Shown: positions 6,128-12,744 of the stretch, one piece after another | Layout of the letters: every line of letters starts with the position of its first letter | Numbering within the stretch: the first letter of the stretch is position 1 | Assembly (NCBI GenBank): GCA_023136985.1 | Contig: JAGLQD010000134.1 | Span: forward strand, 1-12,744 | Origin: Candidatus Sabulitectum sp. | GTDB lineage: Bacteria > Fermentibacterota > Fermentibacteria > Fermentibacterales > JCC-6 | Length of the DNA: 12,744 nt | Direction: 5' to 3' | Position numbers and translations under genes: made by a program | Notes under the pieces: generated by a model | Databases searched by the model: none | Told to the model about the DNA's origin: nothing | What the model saw: only the letters and a program-made list of their open reading frames with translations

Positions 6128-7675
6128 CTATGAAATTGTTTCCCTGATTTTTCCAGTCAGGAATGACAGAGACAGATCCTCACCGCTGATTCTTTTAAAC
6201 AGATCGGGGAAGGGGTACATACCTGATGGTTTGATAACCTCGTTCTTAACAAAATCTCCAAATGCAATTGGATTCTCCATTACATCTGTAATGGATTCTT
6301 TTCGAAGGAAAACCTCTTCCAGCATGTCGCAGGTCAGGTCTCCCAGCAAATAGTTATGCAGGTAGATCGGGTGTGTGGTGTAGTGAATAGTATTGGCCCA
6401 TACAGGTTGATCTGCATAAGGGTCTTCTCCAAAAAGGTTTTTCCGGTTGTCCCAGAAAAGCTGATTGATATCATCAAGATCATTAAGATCGGTTCTGTAG
6501 ATATTCTGGTCAAAAAAGATTCTACCCAGGGCCATTAGCTGACTGGCTCTGGTCCATCTTTTGAGTTCATTGAAATGCTTTTCTGCCTCTTCGGTGCTAC
6601 CACTGAAGAACTGAGAATAGAATACCTTCCTGCTTCTAAAAGACCCAAAGAGATTTGCAATGCCTTCACTGACAATACCACTTATTCCTTTGTTAAGAAT
6701 GATATCTCCGGGATCAGAAGTGAAACCGTGTACCGCGTGACCGGTTTCATGGAGAAGAACTCCAAATCCGGAAAAACGGTCTTTTACATTAGCAAGAATT
6801 CTGGAATCAACCCCTGTCTGTATGGGAAAATTATATCCCCATTCAGATTTGTTCTTTCTGGGAAAAACATCATAGGTGATATTCATGGCGGTAATGTCAA
6901 ATCCGAACTTCTTAAAAAGTTTATCAATGGGCATGAGGAAGCCTGACATGTCCATCAAGCTGTTCAGTTCAGGCGCGATGGAGGAGGCAATGAACGCTTC
7001 ATCCCATGGCATCACCTCATCTGCTTTGATGTACTCTTCAGCGAATTCTGATCTGACCTTCTTCATTAACGGTAGAATATTATGGAGTTCCTCCTGCCAT
7101 GATGAAAACATATCCGATTCAAGCTCCTGCTCTTCAAGACTGTGCTGAACAAAGTCAGATGCCCCCATTTCCAGGGCATACTCTTTTCTTAAACTAACCA
7201 GATCCAGGAATCCCGTATCAATCAGCGGCTTGCTGATCTGTTCCCTTGAAAGAAAGGCTTCTTTTCTCAGTTCTCTGTCATGGCTTGTTGATAGAATTCT
7301 AGCAATATCCGGAGAACTCATTTCCGTTCCATTTACCTTGCAACGGTGTGTGTTGAGAACAGCAGAAAGCTTAGAGGTTAAATGCTGGATATCCACAGAG
7401 AGCTTGTTCAGGCTCTCTGACAGGTGAAACGGTTTAAAATCCCTCTCCATAATAAGAGTCTTTCGCACGCTTACAGGGTCTGTTTCCGTTTCTTTGCAAC
7501 CCTGAATGGTATCCCAGTGATGATTGCTTTTAAGAACATCAACGATATGCTCATAGGCATCATTTACCCCGAAATCCAGCCCTGTTGTGTACTTTGCCCA
7601 ATTAAGCCTGCTGTATTCAGTGTTTAGATCCTGTAATACTTCCGCCATTTTTTTAAGATTCTCCATGGGTTCCAT
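6128..7675 (-). CDS. Zinc oligopeptidase, M3/M2-type gluzincin (PepF-like)
   Basis: The product is 515 residues, without signal peptide or membrane segment, so cytoplasmic. It is mostly helical. The active site is H309-E310-T-G-H313 ('LLHETGHAVHG') with a third ligand E337 in 'GIVSEGIAN', 24 residues after the second His. 'HYTTHPIYLHNYLLGD' (about 431-446) supplies His/Tyr residues where M3/M2 enzymes hold the transition state. Family knowledge: such enzymes finish the breakdown of short peptides. The 24-residue spacing is what I expect of M2 (ACE-like) rather than the 25 of thimet-type M3, so subfamily is open. I chose ATG 7675 because AAAGGAG (7686-7680) lies just upstream; an in-frame ATG at 7732 has no such site and would reach into the divergent promoter region. 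The gene is divergent from the hybrid kinase and precedes the envelope operon by 84 bases, with no terminator seen. Confidence 0.88.
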   Translation of the reverse strand: MEPMENLKKMAEVLQDLNTEYSRLNWAKYTTGLDFGVNDAYEHIVDVLKSNHHWDTIQGCKETETDPVSVRKTLIMERDFKPFHLSESLNKLSVDIQHLTSKLSAVLNTHRCKVNGTEMSSPDIARILSTSHDRELRKEAFLSREQISKPLIDTGFLDLVSLRKEYALEMGASDFVQHSLEEQELESDMFSSWQEELHNILPLMKKVRSEFAEEYIKADEVMPWDEAFIASSIAPELNSLMDMSGFLMPIDKLFKKFGFDITAMNITYDVFPRKNKSEWGYNFPIQTGVDSRILANVKDRFSGFGVLLHETGHAVHGFTSDPGDIILNKGISGIVSEGIANLFGSFRSRKVFYSQFFSGSTEEAEKHFNELKRWTRASQLMALGRIFFDQNIYRTDLNDLDDINQLFWDNRKNLFGEDPYADQPVWANTIHYTTHPIYLHNYLLGDLTCDMLEEVFLRKESITDVMENPIAFGDFVKNEVIKPSGMYPFPDLFKRISGEDLSLSFLTGKIRETIS

Positions 7676-7719
7676 GATTCTCCTTTGACAGTGGCCTGTG
7701 TGATGCTTCCTGTAAGCAC

Positions 7720-7725
7720 TATAAT
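7720..7725 (+). promoter_or_regulatory. Possible -10 box for the hybrid kinase gene
   Basis: A perfect TATAAT lies 25 bases before the kinase start codon, which would put transcription start near 7732. No good -35 is found at 16-18 bases. The shared 75-base divergent region (7676-7750) must hold promoters for both genes, so this is plausible but not secure. Confidence 0.4.
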
Positions 7726-7750
7726 AATTCATATAAAATGAAAGGAATGT

Positions 7751-10537
7751 ATGAGTAGTCCTGCTGAACGCCTTGATTCATTGATTTTAAAACTTGAGAA
7801 GTCTGCAGGACGGCCTGTTCATGATGTGGTTTGTCACTTCGAAGAAGCAGTGATCCTTTCTATAACCATCGGCCGTACCGACGATTCCCTTAGATTAATT
7901 CAGGAATACTCAAACTACTTCCATGACCCGGTTCCCTTCGATATCAGATTTTTCTGTACTTTTCAGCGCTCTGTTGTAGCCTGGCGTTCCAGCGATCTTC
8001 AGTCTGCAGAGGTATTGATCAAAGAATCCATGAAAATTGCTGAAGACAATGGAAGTTTGCAGTCTGCTGCAAGATCCTCCATGGCTCTAGGGGTATTATC
8101 TGTGGAAAAAAGCAGGTTCAGCGAAGCTCTTGCCTTTATGAAGAAGGCAGAAGCCGGATTAAGGGTCGATGGAGGATATCTGCTTGCCCGGTGTCTGAAC
8201 TGGTTGGGTCAGGTCTGTTTCAGCCTGGATCTTTTTCAGGAATCCTGGAATTTTTACGCAGAAGCTCTTGAATTGAACGAAGAGCTTTCGCTGATAAGTG
8301 ATCAAGCCTACGTTTTTTCAAACATGGGTTTACTCTGCCAGAGGATCGGGCTCTACAAGCAGGCAGAGAGATCTTTCCGTAATTCAATGAAAATTCAGGA
8401 AGAATTAGGTAATAATTACGGTTTTGCTGACAGTCTGGCAAATCTTGGACTACTGTTAGCTGAGAAGAAAGGGCTTTACCAGGAAGCTGCACCAATTCTT
8501 GAGAAAGCCTATAAAATGCATCTTGAAAACAAGACGATCTCTAAAGCCAGCCTTGTTTTAGTTAATTATGCTCTTACGATCTTTCGCCTGGGGGATAAGG
8601 AAAAAGCCGGTGAGCTGTTTGATCAGGCGGAACAGCTGGTTTTCTCACAGGAATCATGGGTTGAAAAAATAGAGTATTTTGTTGTAAGAGCAGAGTTCTG
8701 TCTTGAATCAGGTAATGTGGAAAAGGCAGTAAAGCTGATCACTATGGGGCGGGATATTGAGAGTGCTGACCTTTCTAATAGCTATGGACAGGGATTCAGT
8801 TTCATTTATGCCAGGATTCTTGTAGAGAAGGGTAACTACGAACTTGCCTATTCTGAGCTTCAAAAGGCCATGGAGGAAGAAAAGAAGCTGGACGCATTGA
8901 AGTCCAGTGCCATGGAAAGCGTCATAGACGCATTAACAGAAACTGCCCGGGCCAAGAAGGAACTTATTCGCGTTGAAGAAGAAGCTCGCCTTCTTGAACA
9001 GAAAAACACATCTCTTCAATTGAGTGAAGAGCGATTCAGGGGTCTTGTAAACAGTATGACAAATATCGGGGTGCTTGCTGTGGATTCACAGGGAGTAGTT
9101 ACATTCTGGAATGATACGTGTGAGAAACTTTACGGTTATGAAAGCTATGAGGCATGCGGAACAAAGCTTTCTGAATTGATAGTTCCTGGACACCTTCATG
9201 AATGGATCACCGGCTTTATCCAAACTCGAAAAATAGATAAAGAATTTGATGTAAACTTGAGAGCAAAAAACGGAAAGCTTAAGAGCGTTCTTCTTTCTCT
9301 TGTTCCATTCAGGAAAGACGAGACCTTCATCATACAGGTTGATCTTACCAGTCAGAGATATGCAGAGAATCAGAGAAGCCTCATCGAAGCACAAATGAGG
9401 AGAACTCAGAAGCTGGAGGGCCTGGGCACTCTAGCCGGTGGCATTGCTCACGATTTTAATAATCTTCTTCAGGGTATTCTTGGAAATGCAGCTATGCTTT
9501 GTAAAACTCTTGATAAGAATTCTCCTCAACTCATCAAGGCTGAGAGGATTCAATCTGCTGCAGAGAGGTCAGCAGATCTGTGTACCCAAATGCTGGATTA
9601 TGCCGGAGTGAAGCCGGTCAGCCACCAGCTGATGGATATCAATCATGTGATTAGAGACATATCAGTTCTTATGGAAACCAGCCTTCCCAAAGATGTAGAA
9701 CTAGTTATGGATCTATCCAACAGAGTACCTCCGGTAATAGGGGACCATTCACAGATGCGTCAGGTAATAATGAATCTGGTTCTTAACGGAGCAGAATCGA
9801 TTGAAGGCTCCGGGCAGGTGAGCATCTCTACAGATTTTGTATACAGGAAGAGGGAACAGTTCAGAGACAATCTTCTAGAGGAATCTCCAGACGATGGTGA
9901 CTTTCTTCTTCTTAAAGTCAGAGATACCGGCGCCGGTATCGATCCCGAAACCCTTACTCGAATATTTGACCCGTTTTATTCGACCAAGCAAACAGGAAGG
10001 GGTCTCGGCCTTGCTGCAGTACTCGGTATCATCAGGGGTCATTCCGGAGCCATCATGGTTCATTCAAAGCCGGACATTGGAAGTGAGTTTTCTGTTTACC
10101 TTCATGCAGCCAGGGAAGATGAATTGGTTGAGACTGGTAATGACCCGTCTGAAACTTCTGAAGACCATACAGGCAAAAGAATACTTGTTGTGGATGATGA
10201 AGAGATCGTTCGTGAAACAATTCACGCGATTCTCTCTTCCATGGGTTTTGAAGTTGTTGCAGCGCCTGGTGGAGCTGAAGCATTGGCCTTGCTTGAAAAG
10301 GGAGAGATCCCGGATTTAATGATGCTTGATCTCACCATGCCAGGACTAAACGGAGCTGAAGTGTTCAGGAGGCTGCAAGGCATGGAAATGAATTTTCCAG
10401 TTCTTGTGGTGAGCGGATACAGCAAAGATAAATTATCCAGCCTGTTTCCCGGAGAGGGCCCAAATGGATTTCTTCAGAAGCCCTTTTCACCGGAAGCGCT
10501 GATGCAGATTCTCAACGAGATTTTCAGCAGAACATGA
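7751..10537 (+). CDS. Soluble hybrid sensor histidine kinase: TPR - coiled coil - PAS - HisKA - HATPase - receiver
   Basis: The product is 928 residues, with no membrane segment. About 70-380 are TPR-like helical repeats (A/G/Y-rich pairs such as 'AYVFSNMGLLCQRIGLYKQA'). About 380-425 is a coiled coil. About 426-535 is a PAS domain ('GVVTFWNDTCEKLYGY'). The HisKA helix carries H567 in 'GGIAHDFNNLL'. The ATPase domain shows the N box (N675, N679), G1 'DTGAGI' (D725), F box 'IFDPFYSTK' and G2 'GRGLGLA'. The C-terminal receiver (about 809-928) has D815/D816, phospho-acceptor D860 in 'MLDLTMPG', S888 and K910. All catalytic residues are intact. It should autophosphorylate H567 and phosphorylate its own D860 or a separate partner. 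There is no DNA-binding or enzyme output domain, and no regulator gene next door. TPRs suggest a protein or peptide ligand. Start ATG 7751 follows AAAGGA 4 bases upstream. Confidence 0.93.
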   Translation: MSSPAERLDSLILKLEKSAGRPVHDVVCHFEEAVILSITIGRTDDSLRLIQEYSNYFHDPVPFDIRFFCTFQRSVVAWRSSDLQSAEVLIKESMKIAEDNGSLQSAARSSMALGVLSVEKSRFSEALAFMKKAEAGLRVDGGYLLARCLNWLGQVCFSLDLFQESWNFYAEALELNEELSLISDQAYVFSNMGLLCQRIGLYKQAERSFRNSMKIQEELGNNYGFADSLANLGLLLAEKKGLYQEAAPILEKAYKMHLENKTISKASLVLVNYALTIFRLGDKEKAGELFDQAEQLVFSQESWVEKIEYFVVRAEFCLESGNVEKAVKLITMGRDIESADLSNSYGQGFSFIYARILVEKGNYELAYSELQKAMEEEKKLDALKSSAMESVIDALTETARAKKELIRVEEEARLLEQKNTSLQLSEERFRGLVNSMTNIGVLAVDSQGVVTFWNDTCEKLYGYESYEACGTKLSELIVPGHLHEWITGFIQTRKIDKEFDVNLRAKNGKLKSVLLSLVPFRKDETFIIQVDLTSQRYAENQRSLIEAQMRRTQKLEGLGTLAGGIAHDFNNLLQGILGNAAMLCKTLDKNSPQLIKAERIQSAAERSADLCTQMLDYAGVKPVSHQLMDINHVIRDISVLMETSLPKDVELVMDLSNRVPPVIGDHSQMRQVIMNLVLNGAESIEGSGQVSISTDFVYRKREQFRDNLLEESPDDGDFLLLKVRDTGAGIDPETLTRIFDPFYSTKQTGRGLGLAAVLGIIRGHSGAIMVHSKPDIGSEFSVYLHAAREDELVETGNDPSETSEDHTGKRILVVDDEEIVRETIHAILSSMGFEVVAAPGGAEALALLEKGEIPDLMMLDLTMPGLNGAEVFRRLQGMEMNFPVLVVSGYSKDKLSSLFPGEGPNGFLQKPFSPEALMQILNEIFSRT

Positions 10538-10624
10538 TTTTCATTGTAGCTGGCGCAAGTCCAAACCTACCGGATGTACATCATAAACAAGGGCGTAGCA
10601 ACCCAATGATCTATGCGAACGCTG

Positions 10625-11737
10625 TCAGTATCCTTTCCATATCAACCATGATCCAAAGAAGGGATTCGCCAGTCTGTAAACCCCTTTGTGACGATATATA
10701 ATTTTCAGTTTAACGAGACGCTTGAGTGCTGCCTGCACCGATGATGTTGTCCGAATCCCTGTTTTCTGCAGAAATTCTGATGACATGGGTTTAACAAAGT
10801 CCGTTCCCGCAAGCGCGACAAGACACCTCAGCTGTTGTCCTGCGATACTTACCAGTGTAGCTTCGTATGCCTTTCTCTCACGGGCGAATATCATCTTCAG
10901 ACCCACAGGCAGTTGCTTTTCTGTTATCGGTTCACCAGCGGATGTCACATCCCAGATACATGCACAGAGCTCCTGTACATCACCTGGTATGCTGCCAGCC
11001 ATACGGATAACAGCTTTAACCGTTTCAGTCGAAATGCTCCTTTTACCTGATAGGAATTTCTTTTTAAGAAAAGGGACGAATACGGCATCGTCTATAGACC
11101 CTACTTCCAGTGAGGCTGCTGATTTGAAGAAAGGACTCGAGGGATCTGTGAAAATGCCATTCATCTGATTCCTGACACTGCCGGCAAAAAAGTAGGTGAT
11201 ACTTGTCTGGAACTGTATTCTGCTTCTCAGCAATGCAAGAGCTCTCTCCGACTCGCGAAGATTGAGAACATCCTGGAACTCGTCGAAGGTAACCACAAGT
11301 TTCTTTTTCCTGCCCAGTTCTGCGATCAGGTCAAGAATCCCTTCGATGGTGTCCGGTTTCATTCCGATTCTTGAATCGAAGGACACAGTCGGAAACCCTG
11401 TTATCGGATCTATTGACAGAGAAGGTCTGAGATGGGCAAGAGTACTCAAAAGCTTCTTCTGAAAGGAAACCCTCCGTTCCGCCCTGACTATGGATGTTAT
11501 CATCCGTCTGCACAGATCATCAATTGTTTTTACTTCGAGCAGATCAATATATAGAAGCTTATAGCCCGACAGTTTTCTAGCAGCTTCGTGTATCAGTGAG
11601 GTTTTTCCAGTTCGTCTCTCACCCTGCAGAAAAACGTTCTGCCCGGACTCCGCGAAATTCACCAGCTGCTTAAGCAGCAGAGACCTGGAGCAGAAATCCC
11701 CTTTACTCACAACCTGACCATACCTGAAAGGATTCAT
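10625..11737 (-). CDS. AAA/STAND-like ATPase with C-terminal winged helix (archaeal-type ATPase family)
   Basis: The product is 370 residues, cytoplasmic. The N-terminal 'NPFRYGQVVSKGDF' is the typical lead-in of this family. Walker A is 39-47 ('GERRTGKTS', K45); Walker B is 147-153 ending D152-E153 ('VVTFDEF'); 'FFAGS' near 183-187 fits sensor 1. Residues about 300-358 form a winged-helix-like region, closing with 'ANPFFGSWLIW', a common end of the family. Family knowledge: these ATPases are widespread, often single-copy accessory genes whose targets are mostly unknown; some are NTPase switches. No partner nuclease or toxin domain is present here or beside it. Start ATG 11737 follows AGGGGGT at about 6 bases. 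Its promoter (11763-11790) lies inside an inverted-repeat array, suggesting repression or self-control. It converges on the hybrid kinase gene with 87 bases between and no clear terminator. Confidence 0.87.
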   Translation of the reverse strand: MNPFRYGQVVSKGDFCSRSLLLKQLVNFAESGQNVFLQGERRTGKTSLIHEAARKLSGYKLLYIDLLEVKTIDDLCRRMITSIVRAERRVSFQKKLLSTLAHLRPSLSIDPITGFPTVSFDSRIGMKPDTIEGILDLIAELGRKKKLVVTFDEFQDVLNLRESERALALLRSRIQFQTSITYFFAGSVRNQMNGIFTDPSSPFFKSAASLEVGSIDDAVFVPFLKKKFLSGKRSISTETVKAVIRMAGSIPGDVQELCACIWDVTSAGEPITEKQLPVGLKMIFARERKAYEATLVSIAGQQLRCLVALAGTDFVKPMSSEFLQKTGIRTTSSVQAALKRLVKLKIIYRHKGVYRLANPFFGSWLIWKGY

Positions 11738-11751
11738 TCAGCACCCCCTTG

Positions 11752-11799
11752 TTACGCAAATTAACATAACGCCATTTAACGTTACGTCAAGTTGCGTAA
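11752..11799. promoter_or_regulatory. Operator-like inverted repeat framing the ATPase promoter
   Basis: TTACGCAA (11752-11759) and TTGCGTAA (11792-11799) are perfect 8-base inverted arms 32 bases apart. One lies just downstream of the -10 box, the other just upstream of the -35 box. Between them are related pieces: ATAACG (11767-11772) and TAACGTTACG (11777-11786). Repeated TTACG/CGTAA half-sites around a promoter are what a dimeric repressor operator looks like. The bound protein is unknown; the ATPase's own winged helix is one candidate, by inference only. Confidence 0.5.
11763..11790 (-). promoter_or_regulatory. Promoter of the AAA ATPase gene
   Basis: On the minus strand TTGACG (11790-11785), a 16-base spacer and TATGTT (11768-11763) form a fair sigma-70-like promoter. 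Transcription would start near 11756, about 20 bases before the ATG at 11737 and inside the proximal arm of the flanking inverted repeat. Confidence 0.5.
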
Positions 11800-11980
11800 T
11801 GCTAAATCAAGAAAAGGTTGTCCTTCCGCTGATTCTGAAAAGGAACCTCCTTTTATCCAGCTTGCGGATGCTACGGAGCGGATCAGAGATTGAAGCTCTC
11901 GGAGACCACTGGGACTGACTAATCATCTCTGAGCGGGAACTCAGAAAACTGAGAGAATAGAACAAGTGATCTTACTGGCG

Positions 11981-12744
11981 CTATTCTAAAACAACTACTT
12001 TTTCTGTGGCTGTGTACTCTCCTGCTCTCATGGTACAGAAATAAACACCTTCTGCAAGACCCCCGAAGATCACCGAATGTGTACCCATGGAGAACTCCTG
12101 TGAAGATTCGGCCACCACACGCCCTGAAACATCATACAGTGCCAGCTCAACCATTCCAGGTTCCGGAACGGTGATCATTGCTGAATAATGCCCGTAGGAA
12201 GGGTTCTCTGGCGGAAGAAGTGCCCAGGATGTAATATCACCTGAACTGTTTTCTTCTGTACCTACATAAACTGAATAACTGAACATCACATCCTCAAGTA
12301 CAGGTGTGCTCAAAGGGTCGGCGGTATCAAGTATTACCCTGTACTGAAGGTACTGAGTGGAAGGAGCAAGAATGCCTGAGAGCCCGGCTCCAGGAGCAAA
12401 GAGCGTATCAGACCAACTGCCCATGTCTCCGGCGTCCGATGAACTCCTTAGCTGAAAGGCCACCGATGCGCCTGCTGGCTCCTGTGAGTTGCAGAAAAAC
12501 ACATCCCAAGTATCAACTAAACCGGCATCCATGATTGATGATTCAAGCATTCCTTCATTATAACCAAATCGATTCCACCAGGTAATGTCATGGTCAGCAA
12601 AAGCGGCCCCCAGCACATCCATGTTGCCGTCTCCATCAATGTCGGCTGCATATACTGACCATGCTCCATTAAAGGCTCCGTCAACAGTGTGTTCAACCCA
12701 TACGGTGCCTGCGCCACCTATGTTCTCCCACCAGGTGATGTCAT
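11981..12744 (-). CDS. C-terminal part of a secreted FG-GAP/VCBS-repeat protein with a T9SS-type sorting domain; 5' end outside window
   Basis: The frame runs open from the window edge (first full codon at 12742) to TAG at 11983-11981, 254 residues. The first about 60 residues are beta-propeller repeats of the FG-GAP/VCBS type: 'DITWWENIG' recurs as 'DITWWNRFG' 51 residues later, with 'AADIDGDGNMDVLGAAF' between. The D-x-D-x-D-G loop is a calcium site. A middle beta-rich domain follows. The last about 75 residues are a sorting domain: 'VELALYDVSGRVV', 'GLAEGVYFCTM', 'KVVVLE'. Family knowledge: such proteins are exported and bound to the cell surface and often contact polymers or other cells. 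The ATG at 12622 is internal, not the start, because the repeat pattern continues upstream. Only the end of the gene is present, so the enzyme or binding function is unknown. Confidence 0.88.
   Translation of the reverse strand, partial: DITWWENIGGAGTVWVEHTVDGAFNGAWSVYAADIDGDGNMDVLGAAFADHDITWWNRFGYNEGMLESSIMDAGLVDTWDVFFCNSQEPAGASVAFQLRSSSDAGDMGSWSDTLFAPGAGLSGILAPSTQYLQYRVILDTADPLSTPVLEDVMFSYSVYVGTEENSSGDITSWALLPPENPSYGHYSAMITVPEPGMVELALYDVSGRVVAESSQEFSMGTHSVIFGGLAEGVYFCTMRAGEYTATEKVVVLE
12575..12744 (-). repeat. 51-codon tandem propeller repeat
   Basis: Bases 12575-12591 and 12728-12744 are identical except for one position and lie 153 bases (51 codons) apart. They encode the 'DITWW' strand of two successive FG-GAP/VCBS-type units. 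The match at DNA level suggests recent duplication or conversion of units; more copies probably continue beyond the window edge. Confidence 0.75.

Noticed and set aside
7685..7690. Perfect TTGACA in the divergent region, as a -35 box for the kinase gene
   Set aside because: The distance to TATAAT at 7720 is 29 bases, far too long, and nothing resembling a -10 box lies 16-18 bases downstream.
7676..7732. Longer oligopeptidase starting at ATG 7732
   Set aside because: No ribosome binding site there, the extra 19 residues look unrelated, and the AAAGGAG site clearly serves ATG 7675.
9894..10319. Plus-strand 141-codon frame inside the kinase gene
   Set aside because: It is a different frame of the intact ATPase and receiver coding region and shows no features of its own.
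10572..10582. GATGTACATC palindrome between the kinase and ATPase genes, similar to the one before 713
   Set aside because: Short self-complementary 10-mers arise by chance; there is no start codon or promoter beside it.
11838..11854. AAAAGGA-ACC-TCCTTTT hairpin as a terminator for the sorting-domain gene
   Set aside because: The T run is part of the stem rather than following it, the stem is short and AT-rich, and it lies over 120 bases past the stop.

Overview
The window looks like a chromosomal stretch from an uncultured, Gram-negative-type bacterium of the FCB/Fermentibacteria-like kind. This is an inference: both edge genes encode secreted proteins ending in type-IX-secretion-style (FlgD-like) sorting domains, one of them with FG-GAP/VCBS-type calcium-binding repeats. 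There is also a lipobox lipoprotein, a rubrerythrin-like protein, and ordinary sigma-70-like promoters and AGGAGG-type ribosome binding sites. I see no phage, IS, CRISPR, rRNA or tRNA.

Layout. 1-284 (+) is the end of a secreted protein, closed by a strong intrinsic terminator. 285-712 carries no convincing gene but holds a near-consensus promoter and about 90 bases of leader for the next gene. 713-1267 (+) is a small cysteine-containing protein of unknown function. It converges on a rubrerythrin/ferritin-like diiron protein (1431-1889, -) with its own promoter; a strong hairpin without a U-tract lies between them. 2161-6043 (-) is a tight three-gene envelope operon, read from high to low coordinates: an exported M15 D-Ala-D-Ala carboxypeptidase-like enzyme, a lipoprotein with two discoidin-like (NADase-type glycan-binding) domains, and a multi-pass GT-C-like membrane protein. 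The junctions are a 2-base gap and an apparent stop/start overlap. 6128-7675 (-) is a cytoplasmic M3/M2-type zinc oligopeptidase. It is divergent from a large soluble TPR-PAS-histidine kinase-receiver hybrid at 7751-10537 (+). 10625-11737 (-) is an AAA/STAND-like ATPase with a C-terminal winged helix; its promoter is framed by inverted TTACGCAA/TTGCGTAA arms. 11981-12744 (-) is the end of another secreted, sorting-domain protein.

How the genes may work together. The M15 enzyme, the lipoprotein and the GT-C-like membrane protein are probably co-translated and would act together at the envelope (peptidoglycan or glycan handling). The rubrerythrin suggests an anaerobe or microaerophile that handles peroxide. 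The kinase has no membrane segment and no DNA-binding output, so it should sense a cytoplasmic or protein-protein signal through its TPR/PAS part and pass phosphate to its own receiver or to a partner elsewhere. The most distinctive points are the GT-C gene's missing standard start codon (an AUU start overlapping the previous stop fits best), the operator-like dyad at the ATPase promoter, and the unassigned cysteine protein with a strong promoter.
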